Source: an uncultured Bacillota bacterium
GTDB lineage: Bacteria; Bacillota; Clostridia; Peptostreptococcales; Anaerovoracaceae
Direction of reading: 5' to 3'
Length of the DNA: 19,096 nt
NCBI GenBank assembly: GCA_946638265.1
Contig: CAMPBN010000008.1
Coordinates: forward strand, 1 to 19,096
The notes beneath the pieces are model-generated. The model was given only the letters and a program-made list of their open reading frames with translations, searched no databases and was not told the origin of the DNA. The position numbers and the translations under genes are program-made. Below, in pieces: positions 1 through 7,989 of the stretch. The first letter of the stretch is position 1; the number at the start of each line of letters is the position of its first letter.

Positions 1-765
1 CATTTCCAAAAGCATATCAAAAATGGTCGGATTCAGACCCGGCGTCAGCTTGATCAGAAAGACATCGTTGCAGATGGTATCTTTGAGTGAAAAATGGCCG
101 TCCGAGCCGTGGCTCGGGTCCATGGCGGATTTTACAAATTCCTTTTCCGCCGAAAGCGCATCGGAATAGAAAATGCCGCGTCCTTCCACCGCCTCGCGGT
201 TGAATTCCAGTCCCACAGCGCCGCCCTTGGCAATATAAGGATAGTTGACGCTTTCAAAAGCATCAAAGCCTGTGGTACGCACCTTGACAGCCCTGCAGCC
301 AAGCATGATCTTGCGGTTGAATGCAACGAACACACCCGGCACATCGCTGGCTGCCATGGCCAGAGCATAGCGCAGATTTTCAGCCGCGTCCGTAAGCGGA
401 TTGATGATCGGCAGCTGTGAGCCTGTCAATACCACCGGCTTTTGTACGCCTGCCAGCATGAAAGACAATATGGATGCGGTGTAGGCCATGGTATCCGTGC
501 CGTGAGTCACCACAATGCCATCGTAATTGTGCCTGCCGTTTACTGCCTCGTAGACCTTTTGGGCGATGAGCACCCATTCCTCCGGCTGGATATTGGAGCT
601 GTCCAGATTGAGGATGTCTTTGGCAGTGATCTCATAGTTGTCCGTGATTTCGTCGATGCCCCGAAGGAGCGCATTGACATCAAGCCCGGGCACCAGACCG
701 TCCGGACTCGGAGTGGAAGCGATAGTGCCTCCGGTGGCCAAAACCAGAATTTTTTTCTTAGTCAT
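1..765 (-). CDS. L-asparaginase, 3' end cut by window edge
   Basis: Cytoplasmic L-asparaginase, hydrolysing asparagine to aspartate and ammonia. The visible 255 residues start at an ATG (complement of 763-765) preceded by GGAG about 8 nt upstream, and no stop is reached before base 1. Two hallmark motifs of the family are present: TGGTIA with the nucleophilic Thr14, and HGTDTM at residues 88-93, which carries the second Thr-Asp pair (T90, D91). There is no signal peptide, which points to a cytosolic enzyme. Family members are about 320-350 aa, so roughly the last quarter lies outside the window. It lies downstream of ssrA in the same direction but is separated from it by the ssrA terminator. 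I see no convincing promoter in the 58 bases between that terminator and the start. The family assignment is firm; whether it is type I or type II by kinetics cannot be read from sequence. Confidence 0.95.
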   Translation of the reverse strand, partial: MTKKKILVLATGGTIASTPSPDGLVPGLDVNALLRGIDEITDNYEITAKDILNLDSSNIQPEEWVLIAQKVYEAVNGRHNYDGIVVTHGTDTMAYTASILSFMLAGVQKPVVLTGSQLPIINPLTDAAENLRYALAMAASDVPGVFVAFNRKIMLGCRAVKVRTTGFDAFESVNYPYIAKGGAVGLEFNREAVEGRGIFYSDALSAEKEFVKSAMDPSHGSDGHFSLKDTICNDVFLIKLTPGLNPTIFDMLLEM

Positions 766-823
766 AAATATACTCCATTCCCGCATACGAAAACTATTAC
801 CACCAAAATACCACAAAATGCCC

Positions 824-859
824 AAAAAGAAAAGACACCGGCAAAACCGATGTCTTTTC
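824..859 (-). terminator. Intrinsic terminator of ssrA
   Basis: Read on the minus strand just past the tmRNA 3' end, AAAAGACATCGG pairs with CCGGTGTCTTTT (one G-U wobble) around a short T-rich loop. It is followed by a T-rich run (TTTTCTTTTT). It ends ssrA transcription about 10 nt beyond the mature CCA end. Confidence 0.85.
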
Positions 860-869
860 GCTCATTAAA

Positions 870-1244
870 TGGTGAAGGTGAGGAGAGTCGAACTCCTGTC
901 CGAAAGAATATCCAAAAGAATTTCTCCGAGCGCAGCCTGTGATTTTTTGTTTCGCTTCATCAGACGCCCATAGGCAGGCTTAAGAATCGGCTATTCCGTT
1001 GGTCCATTGTGCTACCGGAAACTCACACAATGTTTTCCCGCATGTCGACGCCGGATCATGTACCTGCGGGTGAATACAGGCCGACGACGCAAGCCGCAAT
1101 ATTGGCGGCGGCAGAACTATGCTGCGAAAGCGTAATTAGTGTTATTTTTAGCGTTTATATTTAACGTGCTGATTTTAACGTAGCTACAGCAGTCTACGGC
1201 TCGCTTATCCTCCTTCAACGCCCCCGTCGAAACCGTACACCCCC
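870..1244 (-). ncRNA. ssrA: tmRNA (transfer-messenger RNA)
   Basis: One-piece tmRNA of about 375 nt that rescues stalled ribosomes together with SmpB, which is encoded at 13538-13990. The 5' end GGGGGTG pairs with the 3' CACCTTC-ACCA to form a 7-bp acceptor stem. It contains the G3-U70 wobble that alanyl-tRNA synthetase recognises, and CCA is encoded. The 5' GGTTTCGAC element and a T-arm (AGGAG-TTCGACT-CTCCT) near the 3' end are both clear. The tag reading frame ends in TAG at the complement of 1117-1119 and reads back as ...NNTNYAFAA, matching the hydrophobic C-termini of known proteolysis tags. The most likely full tag is AKNNTNYAFAA, with resume codon GCT at the complement of 1150-1152. 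A longer tag starting further upstream is not excluded, because the frame stays open. Confidence 0.96.
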
Positions 1245-1272
1245 ATACGTGGAGAATAATCTCTATGTCTGT

Positions 1273-1278
1273 ATTATA
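1273..1278 (-). promoter_or_regulatory. Promoter -10 of ssrA
   Basis: A perfect TATAAT on the minus strand lies 28 nt before the mature tmRNA 5' end, which leaves a leader of about 20 nt for RNase P removal. No good -35 hexamer sits at 16-18 nt. A TTGTAA lies further upstream at a spacing too long to count. Confidence 0.6.
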
Positions 1279-1340
1279 CCCTATCTCGCGCTATTTTCAC
1301 ATTACAATTTCATAACAATATCTTTAAATCCCCGAGTTGT

Positions 1341-1377
1341 ATGGTATAATAGACCTATATCAAGGACATTATACCAT
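1341..1377. repeat. Palindrome with two facing extended -10 elements
   Basis: ATGGTATAAT at 1341-1350 is repeated exactly in inverted orientation at 1368-1377, with 17 bases between. Each arm contains TGGTATAAT, an extended -10 (TGnTATAAT), one reading right and one reading left. It could be a regulator binding site, a pair of overlapping convergent promoters, or both. No good -35 hexamer is visible on either side. Confidence 0.6.
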
Positions 1378-1427
1378 GCACCTACGAAGAATCCCCGGGG
1401 TTGTGGACCCGGGATTTTTCTTTTTTT
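1357..1427 (+). ncRNA. Candidate small RNA, about 70 nt
   Basis: An extended -10 (TGGTATAAT, 1342-1350) predicts a start near 1357. A strong intrinsic terminator follows at once: AATCCCCGGG (1390-1399) pairs with CCCGGGATT (1408-1416), with one bulged C, then TTTTTCTTTTTTT to 1427. Nothing coding fits between. The promoter-to-terminator distance gives a transcript of about 70 nt. I do not recognise an RNA family; this is an inference from the two end signals only. Confidence 0.4.
1390..1427 (+). terminator. GC-rich intrinsic terminator
   Basis: A 9-bp stem with one bulged C, an 8-nt loop and a long T run interrupted by a single C. It functions on the plus strand only, as there is no T run on the other side. 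No plus-strand protein gene lies upstream, so it would serve the candidate small RNA. Confidence 0.75.
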
Positions 1428-1434
1428 GTATAGT

Positions 1435-1461
1435 GAAAGGACCGGAAGTTCCGGCCCTTTC
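1435..1461. repeat. Near-perfect 13-bp inverted repeat
   Basis: GAAAGGACCGGAA is followed, after a single G, by TTCCGGCCCTTTC, with one mismatched pair. There is no T run on either side, so it does not look like a terminator. It lies between two terminators and may stabilise the 3' end of one of the converging transcripts. Confidence 0.5.
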
Positions 1462-1465
1462 AATG

Positions 1466-1506
1466 TTGAAAAAGGCACGGTCCGCATTGCTGTGGATCGT
1501 GCCTTT
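1466..1506 (-). terminator. Terminator of the giant SLH protein gene
   Basis: On the minus strand, AAAGGCACGATCC pairs over 13 bp (one G-U) with GGACCGTGCCTTT across a 10-nt loop, then runs into TTTTT. It lies about 40 nt after the stop codon of the 1875-aa protein gene. Confidence 0.85.
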
Positions 1507-1544
1507 AAGGAATAAAAGCTATTTCTTAATGAAAAGCATTTTTA

Positions 1545-4500
1545 TTATTTTGTAATCTTGCAAAGAAGCTTTGCAAATCTTTCGAGCATGGTAGCGAACT
1601 GACCGCGAGACAGCTGACCGTTAGGAGCGAGACTGTTGTTGCCTACGCCGGCCAGGAGACCGGACTGAACAGCCCATTCCATTGCTTCTGCATTCTCAGT
1701 TGTGATGGCATTTGCATCTGCAAATTTGTCGCTCACCTTTTCAGCGGAGACATTAACGATTCCGCCCATTTCCTTATATGCATTCATAAGCATGCCGATG
1801 GTATTCTGACGAGTGTTTACTTCTACAGTACCATACTTGGCAGCAGCCTTTTCCCAGCTGTCGGATGTGCTTTGGCCCTCGATTCTGCCGATAACAGCAG
1901 CGGTCTGAGCCACTGTGAGCGAAGATGCCTGTGCGAAGCTGCCATCACCCATACCTACCATAAGGTTGTGAGAGGAAACGAAGCTTGCACCCTTTTCATA
2001 CCAGGCACCCTTTACAACGTCTTTGAATTCAACCTTGTTTTCAACGACTGCATAGTTGCCGTTTCCAACAACGCCTACCAGACTTGCTCCGTCTTCGGAA
2101 ACTGTAGCAGTCAGAACCGGAATCATGGAACCGTCTTCGTTTATCTTCATAAGAACAGTGCTGTCATCAGCGCCTGTAACAGGAATGCTTACAGGCATCT
2201 TTGCAGTGCCTGCAGGCAGCTGAACCTTTACTGAATCAGCCTTGGCAGCATCTGTCTGAGGCTTAACCTGCGGAACAGGAAGCGCAACCGGTGCGCCGCC
2301 CTCTTCAGCCTTCTTGACTGCTTCAGCAGAAATCTGAACCTCGGAAGCCTTCTTACCTGTTGCGTCTGTTGTAACAGTAGCCTTGTTTCCTTCAGGGTCT
2401 GTCTTTGTTTCAGTCTTAGTTGCAACCGGCTGCTGTGCAGGTTGATCTCCTGTCGGAAGTGTAGGTTTGTCGATAACAGTTGTTCCTGCCTTTTCGCTGT
2501 TGCCGCTTGAGTGGCGAGGGTTGGTCGCAGTCAGGAGGCACCAAGGCGAGATAATCGGCTCATCGTCATAAGAGCCTGTTGCTCTCAGAATGTAAGTTCC
2601 TGCAGAAGGTGCGGTAAATTCCACTTTACCGTCAGCAGAAACAGTTACATCCACAGCTGTGCTCTGACCGTTTGCCATATTCACCAAAGAATAAGTGAAG
2701 TTTGCATCGTCCCAGTCAATAGCTTCAGGCGTGCATCCTGCAGGGGACATCGCATTAATAGCAGTGAATCCCTTCATGCCAACGGAAACTGTTGCGCCCT
2801 TCTTTGCGCTGAGTTTTCCTTCTGTGAAGAAGCAGAAATAATCTGCCCAAAGGTCGCTGCGGTAGAACCAGAAATCCACTGTATCGCCATCGGCCAGTCT
2901 TGTGGTATCAGCCACATAGCCTGTTCCGGCTTCATCCATCGGGAATGTGTGGTTTACAGCAAATCCGGAAGTGGACGCCGGCTTTCCGAAAGCCTTTGTG
3001 AGCATTCCGTTGCTGATATCAAGATAATTCTTGGCCGTTTCTTTTGTGAACGCATCGCCATAAACTGCCTTGTGAACAGCTACCAAAAGATCGAATACAG
3101 TGGCCTTTTCCACAACCTTTTCTTTGTGGTCTTTTTGGGCAACATCATATCCGTATTCTTCGGCAAGACCGTCGGCTGCCTGAATATCAAGCTTAACCGT
3201 GTCATTTTCTGCTCCTGTCACTACGAAGTTGACTGTGACTGCGCCAAGTCCTTCAAATTTGAGACCGGACAAGAATGCAAGGTCTTCGCCGGAAGCTGAA
3301 CCGCTATCCTTGTTAAAGGACATCTCCAGGCTGTATTCGCCCGGTTCAAGGTAGTTAACATAAGAACCTGCCTTGCTGCCGCTGATTGCATCAGCAACCT
3401 TTGCCACCTGGACATCGCCCTTTTTCAAAGTGATGTTTGCTTTATCATAATTTGCTTCGGAAGAAACACCATAATCAAAGCTGAGGAATCCGCCCTTTTC
3501 TACCTTGAATTTCAAGGTTGTGGTGGCGGTAGTATTGTCCTCGCCTGCATTCTTGCTTTCAAATCTGTTCTTAGCCGAGTTCCAATCCCATTTGTGATCG
3601 CCATCGACAAAGCTTATGCCTGAAACATACGGTGCGCCCAGCTCCAGATACTGGAATCTTGCATCGTGCCATTCAACAATCTTCTGATGGCATCTTGCGC
3701 ATGTATAAGTGCACTTCATGCCGTCATCGACTGCATCTGTGCCCTTCTCATGTCCCAAAGGCTCCACATATGTATCTTTGTAAGTTTCTCTGCAAAGTTT
3801 GCAAGTGTGTTCGGTATATCCCTTTGTCAGACATCCCGGAGCTACCACTCTGTCTCTTCCGGAAGATTCATGGCGTGTAATGCCTTCTTCCCATGCCAGA
3901 GCAGGATATCTGTGGCAAGCCAGAACGAATGCATCTCCGAAGTTGAAGGAAGCCAGTTCTGCGGAATTCAGGCCTTCGGCATTTTCATCAGCCGCAGCTG
4001 TATCTGCGAGATATGCGCAATTGGAAACAACGCCCTTGCCGGCAACAGAACCGAATGCACCGTTACCGGTCACTCTTCCTGAAGAATAGCAATTTTCAAC
4101 AGTTGCAACACCGTTTCTTCCACCCTTCAGCTCACCGCCGATACCGCCGGCATTTCCTGCGGATTCAACATTCCCGTCATTATAGGAATTTTTAATAGTT
4201 ACAGGATATCCGCTACCGCCAAATATACCGCCTGCATTAGATTCCGTAGCCTTGACATTTCCGTGGTTGATACATTCTTCAACAACGCAGTTGCCTACAA
4301 ATCCGCCGATAATGCCTCCCACTCCGTTCTTACCTTCCACGTTTCCGTAGTTAATACACTTCTTTACAACCGTCTCATCTGTAGCATAGCCAACCAATCC
4401 GCCGACAGTCTGCTTTGCAGATTTAACATTTACGTAACTGATGCAGTTTTCAACACTGCTGTTTTTGCCGTTAATATACCCTACAATGCTGCCGCCATCG

Positions 4501-7172
4501 GTAATCTCGCCTTTTACGGTCAGATTGCGGACATATGAATCCTTTCCGATAGCTCCGAAAAGACCTCTTGTTCCATTCAGTCCTGAAACAGTATGGCCTT
4601 TTCCGTCAAACTGGAAAGTATAATTTGATGAGGAAGCTTTTGCCACCCATACATAGCCGCCCAGCTCAATATCATTCACAAGCTCGGCTTTAATGTCTTT
4701 CTTATTTTCGCTTTCGGCAACAACCCAAGCCATTTCGGCGCCATTTGTCACCTGATATACATCACCGTTTTTGGTCGGCTCTGTCTTTGTTTTTCCATCC
4801 CATGCGCCTTCGGTGAGTTTTGTGAGTACGATTTCGTATTCGTGGGAACCGTCAGCTGTAATTTCAATGCTTCCGACCTTTCTTGCATAGCCGCTTCCGG
4901 CGATTTCATAGCTGAAAGTTTCGGCCACACCCTTGAATGTTCCGTCATTTGCCACCTGCAATGCATTGCCGTCCGCATCCTTCAGGGAAACATCCAGCGC
5001 GCTTGGATTTACTGCATCGCCATTGTTATCCACAAACTTCAGTTTGCAATTGATAAATTCACTCGCTCCAAGAGCAATATTCAGATCAGGCAGGCTGCTC
5101 ATTACCATGCTTACGCCCGGAGCCGAGAAATTAGGATTTTTACCTGTAGCATATGTAATTCCTCTGTGAGCTGTCAGCGGGCCGCCGAAGCCTCCCATTT
5201 TGATAACTCCCGTCAGAGAATATGTGTCAGCAGCCCAATATTTAGGGATAGTAATTTCGATGTACTGTCTTTCAGGCTTACCGTTGAAATCGTACATTCC
5301 GAAGCCTCCGCCCGGATTGGATTTGAAAGTGGATTCATCCTCACCGGTATAGAACAGGGATGCGTTGAAATTGTAAACACCGGAAAGCTTTTCTGCCGGG
5401 TTCACCAGACCTGTAAACTGAAGACATACTTTGTCTCCTGCCTTTGGTTTGTTTGCATCCGTGATAAGGTTGCCGTTCGCATCCTTCATGGTGTAGCTTA
5501 CCTCGCGCGCAGTGATTACCTGATAGTTGGCAATGCCGCCCTTTTCGATCTTGATAATATTTCTACCGTTCTTCAGGCCTGTGAGGGTCACTTTTCCCTC
5601 GCTGTCAGTGGTAATGCCGTCTGTGCTGAAGCCGCCGTAAGTCATATCTTTGCTTGAAACAACAGGTCTTGCGATGGAAACGGTCGCACCTGCTTCAGGC
5701 TTGAATGTGTAATTGGCGCCCTCATCTCCGCAGTAGAAGAAGATGTCGTGTTCGGCATCAAGCACTGTAGGAGAACCGCCCGGGCGATCCATCGTCATAT
5801 TCTTGGCTACGGAAGTGCCGTCTTCGCCTACACTGACTACCAGTACACCTGTAAATTCAGGCCAGATAGCCGAAAAATTCCTGTATTCGGGGTTTCCTGT
5901 CGCGCCAGTCGAGCCCATTGCACCTGCATGAGTCATGGCATCGTATGTAACCAGTACTATAGCGGTGCCCGCTTTGTTTGCCTCGATATCTGCCACGCAG
6001 CTGTTCTTGGCATGCGGTGTCACAGTAATGACATCGCTTGCATTTCCGTTAAAGTCTATTACCTGATAATGCATATCCGGAAGGGCCACCTTTTGATTCA
6101 TAATGTTCTCGATAGCCATCCAGTTACGGAAGCAGTTCAGTTCATAGCTTCCGCCGTTATTCAGGTTGATATATCCTGCCTCATTACCATTGATGTAGAT
6201 GTTGGCAAGGTCGTATACATTGCTGAAGCTTCTGTTCAGCGTATTCTTGGTGAATGCTGCATCCCCGATGTGGAGGTCTGCAGCAGAAACCTCGATTGCT
6301 GTTGTAGTGCTGTATTTGCCCCAGTTCCAATATGTCACACCGTTTGGATTCTGCACTCTGTAGAATACGTCAGTATTGACAGGCACACGGAATGTGCTTA
6401 CTTCATTGCTACCGGAAGTCCCGGTGCTTGCTGCATCGTAGAATGTGTAAATATAATAGTCTGCGCCCGGGCCCTTACCCATGTCGATGGTGGAGTTTTC
6501 CGGAGCCGAAACGCTGACTTCCACAACCTGCTTCATGCTGGAAGAATGACCGGATGTGTTGGCATTATATGTCCTTGAATATCTTTCCTCAATGTAGTCA
6601 GGATGCTTGGCTGTAGGAGTATATACGGCAGTAACAGTGTCCCCTTCCAAAGCGAGGCAGGAAAGATTGCCGTCAATTTCCTCTGAAAGAGTGATGACTC
6701 TTTCATTCTTATCCTTGTCTGCAACGGTAACTGCAACTTCATAGTCTTCGCCGCGTACCCAGCCGGAATTGCTTGCCTTGATACCGGTGATTGCACAAAG
6801 GTTTATTTCCCTGGTTTCGTTCGTAACATTCACCAGAATGGTACCGATGGATTTCAGGGCTTTGTCCTCCCCGCTGCCTACTTCTTTCTTACCTTCGATC
6901 ACATAATATCCCGGCACGAGATTAACAGTGTAAGTACCCGAATCCGGTATGATTGAATTCAGCATATCTTTTTCCGGTGTTTTCTCGGAAACGGTGCCGG
7001 CTGCATCGCTTTCATATACGTCTATGTCAGCGAAAAATGCAGTATGGCCGTAGATTTCAACAGCCACAGGATCAGCGCTGCCTGCAAAGGCAACTGCCCC
7101 ACTGCCGGCGAACATGGTCATTACCATGCAAATCACCAGAAACAATGACAATAACTTTTTCGTCTTTTGCAT
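1545..7172 (-). CDS. Giant secreted SLH surface protein with GLUG repeats and DUF4430-like domain
   Basis: A cell-wall-anchored protein of 1875 aa under a cobalamin riboswitch. ATG start preceded by AAGGAG 11-12 nt upstream. Residues 1-30 form a signal peptide (KKLL..., hydrophobic core, AVAFA-GS cleavage). Residues ~30-850 are beta-rich, Ig-like stretches I cannot assign. About 860-1060 holds five or more GLUG-type repeats (GGLVGYATDE, GGIIGGFVGN, GGIFGG), which are found in adhesins and IgA-protease-like surface proteins. About 1110-1170 has a paired Cys/His ribbon (EHTCKLC, CARCHQ). About 1312-1450 is a DUF4430-like domain (DGDTVDFWFYRSDLWADYF). A Pro/Thr/Lys linker lies at ~1560-1620. The C-terminus from ~1716 carries SLH repeats, the first (FKDVVKGAWYEKGASFV) and last clear and the middle one degenerate; SLH domains bind pyruvylated wall polymer. 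The ligand is unknown. The riboswitch and the shared DUF4430 domain suggest a role in corrinoid acquisition, but an adhesin is a real alternative. Confidence 0.9.
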   Translation of the reverse strand: MQKTKKLLSLFLVICMVMTMFAGSGAVAFAGSADPVAVEIYGHTAFFADIDVYESDAAGTVSEKTPEKDMLNSIIPDSGTYTVNLVPGYYVIEGKKEVGSGEDKALKSIGTILVNVTNETREINLCAITGIKASNSGWVRGEDYEVAVTVADKDKNERVITLSEEIDGNLSCLALEGDTVTAVYTPTAKHPDYIEERYSRTYNANTSGHSSSMKQVVEVSVSAPENSTIDMGKGPGADYYIYTFYDAASTGTSGSNEVSTFRVPVNTDVFYRVQNPNGVTYWNWGKYSTTTAIEVSAADLHIGDAAFTKNTLNRSFSNVYDLANIYINGNEAGYINLNNGGSYELNCFRNWMAIENIMNQKVALPDMHYQVIDFNGNASDVITVTPHAKNSCVADIEANKAGTAIVLVTYDAMTHAGAMGSTGATGNPEYRNFSAIWPEFTGVLVVSVGEDGTSVAKNMTMDRPGGSPTVLDAEHDIFFYCGDEGANYTFKPEAGATVSIARPVVSSKDMTYGGFSTDGITTDSEGKVTLTGLKNGRNIIKIEKGGIANYQVITAREVSYTMKDANGNLITDANKPKAGDKVCLQFTGLVNPAEKLSGVYNFNASLFYTGEDESTFKSNPGGGFGMYDFNGKPERQYIEITIPKYWAADTYSLTGVIKMGGFGGPLTAHRGITYATGKNPNFSAPGVSMVMSSLPDLNIALGASEFINCKLKFVDNNGDAVNPSALDVSLKDADGNALQVANDGTFKGVAETFSYEIAGSGYARKVGSIEITADGSHEYEIVLTKLTEGAWDGKTKTEPTKNGDVYQVTNGAEMAWVVAESENKKDIKAELVNDIELGGYVWVAKASSSNYTFQFDGKGHTVSGLNGTRGLFGAIGKDSYVRNLTVKGEITDGGSIVGYINGKNSSVENCISYVNVKSAKQTVGGLVGYATDETVVKKCINYGNVEGKNGVGGIIGGFVGNCVVEECINHGNVKATESNAGGIFGGSGYPVTIKNSYNDGNVESAGNAGGIGGELKGGRNGVATVENCYSSGRVTGNGAFGSVAGKGVVSNCAYLADTAAADENAEGLNSAELASFNFGDAFVLACHRYPALAWEEGITRHESSGRDRVVAPGCLTKGYTEHTCKLCRETYKDTYVEPLGHEKGTDAVDDGMKCTYTCARCHQKIVEWHDARFQYLELGAPYVSGISFVDGDHKWDWNSAKNRFESKNAGEDNTTATTTLKFKVEKGGFLSFDYGVSSEANYDKANITLKKGDVQVAKVADAISGSKAGSYVNYLEPGEYSLEMSFNKDSGSASGEDLAFLSGLKFEGLGAVTVNFVVTGAENDTVKLDIQAADGLAEEYGYDVAQKDHKEKVVEKATVFDLLVAVHKAVYGDAFTKETAKNYLDISNGMLTKAFGKPASTSGFAVNHTFPMDEAGTGYVADTTRLADGDTVDFWFYRSDLWADYFCFFTEGKLSAKKGATVSVGMKGFTAINAMSPAGCTPEAIDWDDANFTYSLVNMANGQSTAVDVTVSADGKVEFTAPSAGTYILRATGSYDDEPIISPWCLLTATNPRHSSGNSEKAGTTVIDKPTLPTGDQPAQQPVATKTETKTDPEGNKATVTTDATGKKASEVQISAEAVKKAEEGGAPVALPVPQVKPQTDAAKADSVKVQLPAGTAKMPVSIPVTGADDSTVLMKINEDGSMIPVLTATVSEDGASLVGVVGNGNYAVVENKVEFKDVVKGAWYEKGASFVSSHNLMVGMGDGSFAQASSLTVAQTAAVIGRIEGQSTSDSWEKAAAKYGTVEVNTRQNTIGMLMNAYKEMGGIVNVSAEKVSDKFADANAITTENAEAMEWAVQSGLLAGVGNNSLAPNGQLSRGQFATMLERFAKLLCKITK

Positions 7173-7248
7173 TTTAGCTTTTGCTCCTTTCTTTTACCTT
7201 CATTTATGGGGACGCCTCAAATAACAGCCGTTCAGAGAAATGGCAAAT

Positions 7249-7276
7249 AAAAAAACCGCACGCCAAAGCATGCAGT
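7249..7276 (-). terminator. Leader terminator, riboswitch expression platform (left)
   Basis: On the minus strand, ACTGCATGC pairs with GCGTGCGGT around a TTTG loop and is followed by seven Ts. It lies between the left cobalamin riboswitch and the start codon at 7172. The giant protein gene would therefore be shut off by premature termination when cobalamin is bound. Confidence 0.8.
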
Positions 7277-7359
7277 CCGTTTTTTGCATCAAAATTCCCC
7301 ATTGAGTTTTCTGCATTTTGGGCGCAGAAACACAATGTCAAAGCCCTTTGCGATTACCC

Positions 7360-7540
7360 GTCGCGACTTTCCATCTGTGCAGGTCTTCCGGCTTACGGCT
7401 CAACGAGGCATGGCTACCTTCCCGGACCAATGTCCAGTGGCTGTGCTTTTGCAGCACCAAGCAATGCTCTAACCGTTTACGGCGGCGGGACCGCGCAGGA
7501 CTCTCACCTGCTTCCCTCTTAGCTGTCCTTTGGGGTTATG
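7360..7540 (-). promoter_or_regulatory. Cobalamin riboswitch controlling the 1875-aa protein
   Basis: Read on the minus strand, the conserved core is clear: GAGGGAAGCAGGTGAGAGTC, then CCCGCCGCCGTAA (the equivalent of CCCGCaACUGUaA), and later GCCGGAAGACCTGC (the GCCaGgaGACCgGC box). These are the signature elements of class I cobalamin aptamers. Its promoter lies upstream and an intrinsic terminator downstream, as expected for an OFF switch. The outer boundaries are approximate because I could not place the P1 stem with certainty. Confidence 0.92.
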
Positions 7541-7600
7541 TCAAATTCTGAAAATGCGACAGAACACAAGATGCTTATTCAATTTGTCTCACGAATAGAA

Positions 7601-7629
7601 ACTTTATCACTTTAAAATTGTTGTGTCAA
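7601..7629 (-). promoter_or_regulatory. Promoter of the giant SLH protein gene
   Basis: On the minus strand, TTGACA (7624-7629) is followed by a 17-nt spacer and TAAAGT (7601-7606) with an upstream TG, an extended -10. The predicted start near 7594 gives a leader of about 420 nt containing the riboswitch and terminator. Confidence 0.75.
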
Positions 7630-7693
7630 GGCATATTTTGTGAAAATGTTTGATTATTTGAAAGCATTTATTTGTATTTAACTTGACAAAAAC

Positions 7694-7722
7694 TTGACAT
7701 ACATTTGCTGTTGTAATAGAAT
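7694..7722 (+). promoter_or_regulatory. Promoter of the 1216-aa SLH protein gene
   Basis: TTGACA (7694-7699), a 17-nt spacer, then TAGAAT (7717-7722). The predicted start near 7729 is just before the riboswitch, leaving a leader of about 400 nt. A second TTGACA at 7683-7688 is too far from the -10. The -35 boxes of the two divergent promoters are about 65 bp apart. Confidence 0.85.
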
Positions 7723-7732
7723 CAGTATTGCT

Positions 7733-7900
7733 TGAATAAAAGGGACATGGCCGGCTATGCCCGGCACAGAGGAATGGGGTGCAAATCCCCGCGCAGAAAC
7801 GGCACTGTAAGCGTGAATCCTTTTCGAAGCAGCTTCGGCTGTGTGGCAGCAATGCCAGTCACTCGCAAATGCGGGGAAGGCAGAAAAAGGGTGCAGAGCA
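7733..7900 (+). promoter_or_regulatory. Cobalamin riboswitch controlling the 1216-aa protein
   Basis: The core elements of a cobalamin aptamer occur in order: AGAGGAATGGGGTGCAAATC with CCCCGC closing the stem, CGGCACTGTAAGCG (the conserved ACUGUaAgCG box), and AATGCCAGTCACT (the GCCaGgaGACc box). It starts within a few nt of the predicted transcription start and is followed by two terminators. The sequence is clearly different from the left-hand copy outside the core, so this is not a recent duplication. End points are approximate. Confidence 0.92.
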
Positions 7901-7945
7901 GTTATAGTTTGCTCTTATCGCAAGTCAGGATATTCGGTTCCGAAA

Positions 7946-7978
7946 AACAGATATCGGCGTTCCCGATGTTGGTTTTTT
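7946..7978 (+). terminator. Leader terminator I (right riboswitch)
   Basis: AACAGATATCGG pairs with CCGATGTTGGTT (one A-G mismatch, wobbles) around CGTTC, followed by a T run to 7978. It lies about 45 nt after the aptamer and is the likely primary expression platform. Confidence 0.7.
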
Positions 7979-7989
7979 ATTGTGCTCAA

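Noticed and set aside
766..823. A promoter for the asparaginase gene
   Set aside because: The stretch is AT-rich on the minus strand, but no -35/-10 pair with acceptable hexamers and spacing was found.
442..942. A 166-aa plus-strand open frame reaching into the ssrA region
   Set aside because: It covers the asparaginase start, the ssrA terminator and the tmRNA 3' end, all of which are better explained on the minus strand.
2511..3299. A 262-aa open frame on the plus strand inside the giant SLH gene
   Set aside because: It lies wholly antisense to a well-supported gene, is rich in Cys/His/Ser of the kind produced by reading codon-biased DNA backwards, has no ribosome binding site and matches no family I know.
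4842..5657. A 271-aa open frame on the plus strand inside the giant SLH gene
   Set aside because: Antisense shadow with the same Cys/Ile/His-rich composition. The minus frame encodes coherent beta-rich domains.
5748..6578. A 276-aa open frame on the plus strand inside the giant SLH gene
   Set aside because: Antisense shadow, no start signals, no recognisable domain.
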